A DNA stretch of 64,000 nucleotides, from the NCBI GenBank assembly GCA_024138015.1, contig JAMXBB010000009.1:94614916-94678915 (forward strand). Reading direction: 5' to 3'. This document shows, piece by piece, positions 57,600 to 64,000 of this stretch. The notes under the pieces were generated by a model that was not told the origin of the DNA, searched no databases, and worked only from the letters and a program-made list of their open reading frames with translations. This DNA is from Lumnitzera littorea (lineage: Eukaryota > Streptophyta > Magnoliopsida > Myrtales > Combretaceae). Made by a program: the position numbers and the translations under genes. Numbering within the stretch: position 1 is the stretch's first letter; every line of letters starts with the position of its first letter.

Positions 57600-58420
57600 G
57601 CGCTAATATGGTAAAGGATCATCAAGCAATGGACTATCATCATTAAAATGATTTTGACTAGTAGGCAAGGGAACCTCAGTTGGCTTGCAAGTACTCATGC
57701 TTATATCATTTAATACATCTATAACAAACTTGTGTTGATTAACCATAATACCATTTGTAGTGTAACATAATTCAAGGCTTAAAAAGAAACAAGCCTCCTC
57801 AGGATTTTTTATTGTAAAAGCTAAATGAAGCGAATACTTAAATTGGGAAATAAAATCAACAATAGTCCCAGTATTAAGAAGATTATCTACATACAACAAC
57901 ACAACAAGAAAATCATTGACACCATGTCACATAAACAAAGAAACTTTTGGATTGAATAAATCCATATCTAATAAGAAAGTGACTAATCTCAATGTTTCAT
58001 TTCCTATAAGCTTGTTTAAGCTCATATAAAGATCTTTGGAGCTTACAAACTTACTAGGGTTGTGCTTTATTATATCCTTAAGGTGGTACCATATAGATAT
58101 ATTCCTCAAGAAAAGCATGTAAGAAGGCATTGTTGATGTCTAATCAAACAAGAGGCTAATTTCTAACTGAAGCTATAGTAAGTAACAACTGAATAGTCCT
58201 TAATTTTGCAACTAAGGAAAATGTGTTATGATAGTCAATGCCCTTAACTTAAGTACATCCTTTAGCTACCAACCTCGCCCTATAGTACTCAATACTACCA
58301 TCAGGTTGATATTTAATTTTATATACATAGTTACACCCAATGGCCTTTTTTCCTTTAGGTACAGTAGTTAACTCCTAAGTATCATTTTGCTCTAGGTTTT
58401 CTAATTCTTTATTTATAGCA
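57600..58420 (-). pseudogene. Short-LTR copia reverse transcriptase
   Basis: Pieces in order: VPKGKKAIGCNYVYKIKYQP, YYRARLVAKGCT, GIDYHNTFSLVAKLRTIQLL, LDINNAFLHAFLEEYIYM, then LLYVDNLLNTGTIVDFISQF near 57890, where YVDD has become YVDN, and FFLSLELCYTTNGIMVNQHK. Loss of the second Asp inactivates polymerisation. Confidence 0.85.
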
Positions 58421-58771
58421 AGAACCCAATCTTTATTGTTAGCTGCTTGTGAATAACAATACAGTTCTTTAATTGTTATTACTAATGCCATGGACTAAAC
58501 AAAGTCTAAAGGTTATTTGGAAAAAGTAGTAATGGAAAACAAAGGGTAAGGATGAGTTGTAAAACATGAACTAAAGGAAGTAACATCAATAGCCAAAATG
58601 CAAGCATAATCAAACAATCATGCTAGTGGCTTAAAGACTTGTGACGATTGATGTATAGTAATAAGCTCAAGAACAACAGTAGTATAACTATCAATAAAAA
58701 CAACGTTATCTAAAGGCATCGCAAGAATATAATGTATGTCACTAGAAGGAGCAATAATAAGAGTAAATTTA

Positions 58772-59430
58772 TCAATGAATAGAGTAGTATGTTGAGGAAC
58801 AGGACGAAGATGGACTTAGTGTTGATACATTAGAAATCAAGGCAAAAGAAAATATCTTCTCATAAAAGGTCACTTCTTGACTAATACGAATCCTTAGTGA
58901 CTTAAGATCAAACACTTTGTAACCTTTACAATCATTGGCATAGTTGACAAAGACACTTTTAACACCATGAGTATCAAACTTATCTGGTGATATAAGCATT
59001 TTAGCAATGAAACACAAGCACCTCATAACCTGCAAGTGATTTAAAGAAGGCTTTTTCCCAAATAAAACTTCATAAGGTGTCTTCCAATTCAAAATAGGCA
59101 TTGACATTCTATTTATGAGATAGGTGGTTGTTAACATATATGCTCCCCAAAATTATTTAGGCAAATTTGCATAAAGTCATAAAGCTTAGCTAATGTCAAG
59201 GATATGCCTATGTTTACACCTAACTTGGCTATTTTATTGAGATGCATAAATGGTAGTGTGTTGGTATATAATTCTTAAGGAAAGAAAAAGTATTTGATGT
59301 GAATGGAAAAGAAACAAAGCACCATTATCCAACTTAACAAACTTTGGTAAAATAGAAAAATAATTGCTTATATACTTAAAGAAGTTGTGAAGAACACCTT
59401 TCACTTGGTATTTATTGTGCATCAGATATG
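58772..59430 (-). pseudogene. Short-LTR copia integrase
   Basis: Open frame from 59137: TTYLINRMSMPILNWKTPYE, VLFGKKPSLNHLQVMRCLCF, SVFVNYANDCKGYKVFDLKS, with VTFYEKIFSF. These match the copia integrase end region (AxYLINRxPxxVLxxxSPYExLF...VFLGYxxxxKGYKxYD). The core at 59234-59422 is diverged (FVKLDNGALFL keeps DNG). Confidence 0.8.
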
Positions 59431-59454
59431 TTCGTGCACTTTGAGAGCAATCAT

Positions 59455-60600
59455 CTATAATTGTAAGAAAATAAGATGCACTAGAAATTGAAGAAACTCA
59501 ATAAGGTCCCTAAACACCAATGTGTAAAAGATGAAACAAAGTAGTAGAATGATGCTTAATTCTAGAAAAATGTAGATGATGAAATTGAGATTTTTCACAA
59601 GTTTTACAAAGAAAAGGAGATATAGCAACAAACCTAAAGTGTCTACATGTTGAAGTTTGGACAAGGAAGTATGACCCAACCTTATATGATACAAATGTAA
59701 AGGATCAAGTTTATTACAAAGGAAAGAAGTAATAGAGGAAACTAACTGTTGCATAAGTCAATCACTATTCTTAAAGCAAACTATTGCTTCTTGCTTCAAA
59801 ATGTATAACACATTTATTGACCGAGCAATGGCTACAACTTAGTTAATTTTCTGATCTTGAAATTTTAAGTCATTAGCATCAATTGTTACGACCAAATGGT
59901 GGTCTAAAAGTGCTTTATGTATGGATAAAAGGCTGTGAGTAAATACGAGTACATAAAGGACATGATGTAAGGTAAGGTATATATTAATAATCATAGAACC
60001 TATCCAATAAACTATTTTGCAAGAACCGCCAAGTAAATGCACCGTATTTGGCTTGACTAGTGTTGTAAAATTGAAGAGCAAATGTCTTGTAAGAGGTCAT
60101 ATGGTTCGTAACACATTAGTCAACAACCTAAAAGCACAAATTATTATTAAAAGAGCTAGACAAAGAAGTGGAATCACTTACACAATAGATAGCATTCACT
60201 ATAGAACTCGATCCTTCAACTTGCTCCTTTCCCTTCATCATCTTACAATCTTCATTACATACACTTTGAAGCATTTGAGGATCCAAACAATGATTAGCAT
60301 ATGTATTGTCCACTACAACATCAAAGAAATTGTCAAAAGGGGTTTCATGAGCATGGAAGTCTATAACTCTAGACTTTACTTTGGCTATTGAATGGATTGA
60401 TCCTTTTTTAATACATTTTCCTTTATACCAATCAAGATGCTTGATAATTTGGAAATAATTATCCGTTGAATGACATTTTCTCTTACAATACCTACAAAAG
60501 CCTTTATGTCCTTGAACATTTCTTCCTTTTCCTTTTCTGGTTGAATATCCTAGCTTTTCTTTTCCACTGTTGACAGCATAGACTGAATTATCAAGTTCAA
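59455..60600 (-). pseudogene. Short-LTR copia protease, pre-integrase and zinc knuckle region
   Basis: Near 60510 the gag zinc knuckle reads CRYCKRKCHSTDNYFQIIKH then LDWYKGK, matching CxxCKRxGHTxxxCFxLxGYPxWWKGK with the last Cys changed. From 60081 comes VHLLGGSCKIVYWIGSMIIN then LTLHHVLYVLVFTHSLLSIH, the post-protease block (LxxVLYVPxFxxNLLSVxK). From 59754: LDPLHLYHIRLGHTSLSKLQ is the pre-integrase motif (LWHxRLGHxSxxKL). Confidence 0.75.
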
Positions 60601-61306
60601 CAATATTAGTTCCAATGATTATATTTTGCTGCTCGACCTATTACACTAGGTACAATGCCCTATTTACAATAAGTAAGAGCTCCATTGAGATGATTTGAGT
60701 ATGCACAACTTCAAATCTATCATTCAAACTCATCAAAAATTACATTAATCTACTCTGTCCCTCAAACAAAGTAATTCTCTCTAATAGATCACAAGTATTA
60801 TAGCTTATTCAACCACATCCACAACTCGAATAACCATGTAATGCTTGTAGCTCATCCAAACACCTTTTAAGCTCGTTTTAGTACAAGCCTATTGGTTGAT
60901 TTCCTTATTTCAAGTTCGATATTTCATATTGAAGTTGATATATTAGAAGTCCATTCCTTTACCATATTGTTCATTCACTTTAGTCCAAAGATCAATGGCT
61001 AATTTCAAATGCAAGTAATTTTGTGCAATTTCAATAGTCATGGAGTTTAATAACCAAGCATCTAACCATGTAATCATTTCTTGTCCATTTAACTAGATTA
61101 GGAGAATTATCTCTAAGCTTCACAATAGTATCTTCTATAAAACCTATTTTTAATTTTGCTCCTAATCCTATTTTTATTACTTGACTCCAAGTAAGAAAGT
61201 TAACTCCATTAAAAATAATGTTTTCAATCACCATAGATGAATTATTAAAGGTCAAAATGTAAAGGATTAGAGGAATTGATTTCTCCTTGTCTAGCGGTAA
61301 GTGCAA
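60601..61306 (-). pseudogene. Short-LTR copia gag
   Basis: Frame from 61306: FNGVNFLTWSQVIKIGLGAK, KLKIGFIEDTIVKLRDNS and LVKWTRNDYMVRCLVIKLHD. This matches the plant copia gag start (LxGxNYLxWSRSMxIALxAKxKLGFIxG...WxRxDxMVxSWIL). The downstream half is diverged with stops. Confidence 0.8.
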
Positions 61307-61413
61307 TAATTCGACTATTTATGATTTAATAAAAACCTTAGCAATTCCTACACACAAATCTCAACAAAGAATAGAAGCTAATTGAATAGAAAACTTTGTT
61401 GAGAGTGCCTATT

Positions 61414-61425
61414 GCTTTGATATCA
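61414..61425 (-). promoter_or_regulatory. Primer binding site of the short-LTR copia
   Basis: Minus strand TGATATCAAAGC directly after the LTR end, two changes from TGGTATCAGAGC. Confidence 0.85.
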
Positions 61426-61637
61426 TGAGAGCTTTGTAAAGAAGTAGTCAAAGAGTAAATCAAAGAATAGAATCTATTCAATATGGATAGTTCTAATGTT
61501 TATATACAAAGTAAGGCAATAAAACTAACAACTAACAACTAAATATTTATACTATTTAGCCAATGAGGGTAAGGCACACAAACCAATGTACAAATGACAA
61601 GTGTAAAGTGTAAAATAAACATAATGTATAGTTTACA
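61426..61637 (-). repeat. 5' LTR of the short-LTR copia
   Basis: Plus-strand limits TGAGAGCTTTGTAAAG and ATAGTTTACA. Differs from the 3' LTR by several substitutions and small indels, including a duplicated AACTAACA segment. Confidence 0.8.
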
Positions 61638-64000
61638 AAGTTCTTATAATGTTGATGGTCAATAGTTTACTATTGATGACCACTTTTTATTGTTGTTAGG
61701 TTATCTTTACAATAAGGAGCTTGAAATTGCTCTTGGTGTAATGCAAGGATTTTGTTAATAAGTTGCCATATGTTCTTTTACTGTTGATGGTTGTTTTTTT
61801 ATTGTTGTTGGGGTCATCTATATTGTTGATAAGTTTAGTAAAATTGTCAACAACCTTAGTCTAATTTTACCATTATCTCCACCTAAGTATATTAAAAAGA
61901 AGCTTCTATGATAAAAAAGCTAATTTTCAAATGATATGACCCAAGTATAGTCAATTTGTCAACATTAAAGTAGAAATGAGTAAACAATTAGTCAAAACAC
62001 CCTTTTGAGCAATTATTACCAAATGGTAATCCATAGTCCCCTATTGGTAAAAGTTATCCATCTTTAATATAAGGAGTTGATCTTTAGTAAAGTGGCTTGA
62101 GTGTAGTTAAGTTTTTAACATGTAGATTTCTTATTACATTTCTAGGTATTTTTGTCATTGACTTAAAAGAAAAGGAAAAAGACCATAATACTATAATGTT
62201 ATGTAACTAATCTATGTCACAATTTGTTATAAGGACCATATATGATGAAACTTTTATTGGCATATAATTTTTATATTTAATTTTTAAACTGTTATTTTTA
62301 TTTGTAAATGTTAACTTTGTAATCATCACCTTCCCTATGTACTTGTAACTATTTCATAAATTTAGTTACAACTTTTTAATTGATTAATAGATCTAACCCA
62401 AACATGAAATGCGTTTATTAAATGGATTAATTTATGGGTTTAGATTTTCAAACATGATTAATACTTACAATGTGTCTAATGTACTCATTACAATAGTTAT
62501 AACAAGAATAAACATAATATTTAAAACTTACTATACACTACCTATTATCCTTATAACATGTTACTTATGTGTTATAACATAATCAGTACTAATGGTGTGA
62601 AACCTTGCAACATTATAGGCTAGAATTGTCACATGTATCAAACTAACCATAATTTATATATATATATTGAATATAACAAAAACAAAAAGTGATAGTTACC
62701 TTATCACAGATCTTGCATATCTTACATGACATCTAAAACCTTACAATATTTAGGTAAGGACCATAGGCCAAGTCTCAAGCAATGGGAAACTCTTATGAAA
62801 GTTAAGTAGGAGGCTAAGCAAGTTAGTTTACTTAAATGCTAGTGGACAAGTGTTCTAGCAACAATAAGCATTTTTGTTTGTATACTTATAAGTAGGATTA
62901 GGCAAATAAAACCGTGAACCACACACCAAATTGAACCGAAAAATCTATTTTTTTGCAACTGATCCGATTAATGGTTAAGTTTTTATTTAGTGCAATCGAT
63001 TCATGATTCAAATTATGGACAACCAAATCAAACTAGTTAACATTAAAAAAACAAAAAGTTGCTAGCTTGATCACATGCTAGAGAAAGTCAGTATGCATGT
63101 ATTTTAGAATTTGTTTATCCAAAATATTTGGTCCAATTACATGAATTCCTTATATGTATGTATACTAGAGGTTTTATCAATTTTACTTGGCTAGTATGCA
63201 GACCATGACCAATATCATTCTCGATAGATTCATGCTCTTTTAGTAAAAGAGTGGAATATAAAAGACATATGCTTTTTAAGAGTAGTTTTAAATGTCAATG
63301 AAAAAATTTTTATTGAAAACACATAATTACAATCCTATAATCCAATGTTTCAGCTTGAGAAATATCAAAAATGAAAAACAACTCTTATTGGTTTTACTTT
63401 AGGATGGAATTAACACAAGTGTTGTTGGTAAACTTTGGGTAAGTGTTTAGGCTTGTAAAATAGTATACAATATGTTTTGGGGGGGTATTAAGGCTATCTA
63501 ACATTGTCATTCCAATGCTAAAGTCAGTAAACTTAGAAGGTGTTTTTGTGTTAAAGAAATAAGGGTAAGATATTGGAGTGACCAGAGTCTTAAGGTCAAT
63601 TGTCTTTAAGTATATAGAACTTGTTTGATAATTGTATTGAGGTAGTGATTAAACTGCTTTAGGTACGTAGCACTCTGTGAATCAGAGTACATGTTAAATG
63701 CTGAGACAAAGAGCAATTTAGCAGTTATCAATAAGGGTAACCATTGAATTGTTCACATCTTTGTCCTAGTATTTAAATAATTGAACTTCGTTGGCTGGGC
63801 TTTAATGATGCCTATGGATTCTCTCTAGCAAGGTTACTTTGAGTTGGCAGAGCTTTAAGGACAGGTTGGCAATTTCAATATCAACTTACTATTGCTGCCC
63901 AATCACATGCTATCATGACAATTGGATAGAAGTATGGTCACTTAGCTTAAGGTAACTTCTAACTTGGAGCACATCGGCAATTTGTCAAGCATCTTAATAA
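61638..64000. other. Unassigned AT-rich sequence
   Basis: No gene or complete element recognised. A hairpin-like TGGTCAATAG-TTTA-CTATTGATGACCA lies near 61665-61690. 62890-63060 has AACCGTGAACC and ATTGAACCGAAAAA words that recall small hAT-type elements but lacks paired ends. Confidence 0.5.

Larger units (their letters stand above)
56712..61637 (-). mobile_element. Copia retrotransposon with short LTRs
   Basis: A 4.9-kb Ty1/copia element on the minus strand with both LTRs (196 and 212 bp), primer site, polypurine tract and all pol domains in copia order. Size and LTR length suit small copia lineages such as Ale or Ivana, which I cannot separate by eye. The coding frames are broken. A target duplication was not recognised. 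Confidence 0.9.

Noticed and set aside
60017..60391. 124-codon plus-strand frame
   Set aside because: Antisense to the copia gag/protease region of the element at 56712-61637.

Overview
This window looks like plant nuclear DNA (AT-rich, angiosperm-like) that is almost entirely decayed transposable elements. I found no intact host gene, no rRNA or functional tRNA gene, and no bacterial-type feature. The assignment rests on the retroelement families: Ty3/gypsy Tat, Tekay/Del and CRM-like chromoviruses, Ty1/copia elements including a Tnt1/Tork type, a plant L1 LINE with a C-terminal RNase H, and a small hAT-like MITE. Nearly every reading frame is broken by stops and frameshifts, so coding regions are given as pseudogenes and their limits are approximate. 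Family calls come from recognising motifs by eye; no database was searched.

Layout. 1-5319: the 3' end of a Tat-lineage element (+) with integrase tail, purine tract, an array of 18 units of 81 bp, polypurine tract and a 2.2-kb 3' LTR that carries a tRNA-like box A/box B sequence. 5353-10143: remains of a copia element (+) whose RNase H is split by an L1 LINE (-, about 5.5-9.3 kb). 10144-29226: a Tekay/Del-like chromovirus (-) with recognisable 5-bp target duplication (TTACT) at both ends. It is itself split by two CRM-like elements: element A (-, 13297-19132) in its integrase and element B (+, 20434-26868) at its RT/RNase H boundary. When A and B are removed, the host pol reading resumes. 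A MITE with an 8-bp duplication sits in its 5' LTR and a relative sits near its chromodomain.

29232-32642: mostly unassigned sequence, then a LINE RNase H fragment (-). 32643-39228: CRM-like element C (+), complete with both LTRs. 39365-40990: CRM-like element D (-), only the 3' LTR and integrase end. 41000-43370: LTR, primer site and gag of another Tat-like element (-). 43375-47888: a Tork/Tnt1-like copia (-), the best preserved pol in the window, lacking its 3' LTR. 47889-56711: AT-rich sequence without recognisable genes but with short tandem repeats, two snRNA-type USE/TATA modules and two copies of an AT-rich repeat. 56712-61637: a copia element (-) with paired ~200-bp LTRs. 61638-64000: unassigned.

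The elements do not form a pathway. Together they record successive insertions (copia and Tekay first, then LINE, A, B and MITEs), followed by point-mutational decay and small deletions. Several CRM-like copies within 27 kb would fit a pericentromeric position, which is an inference only.
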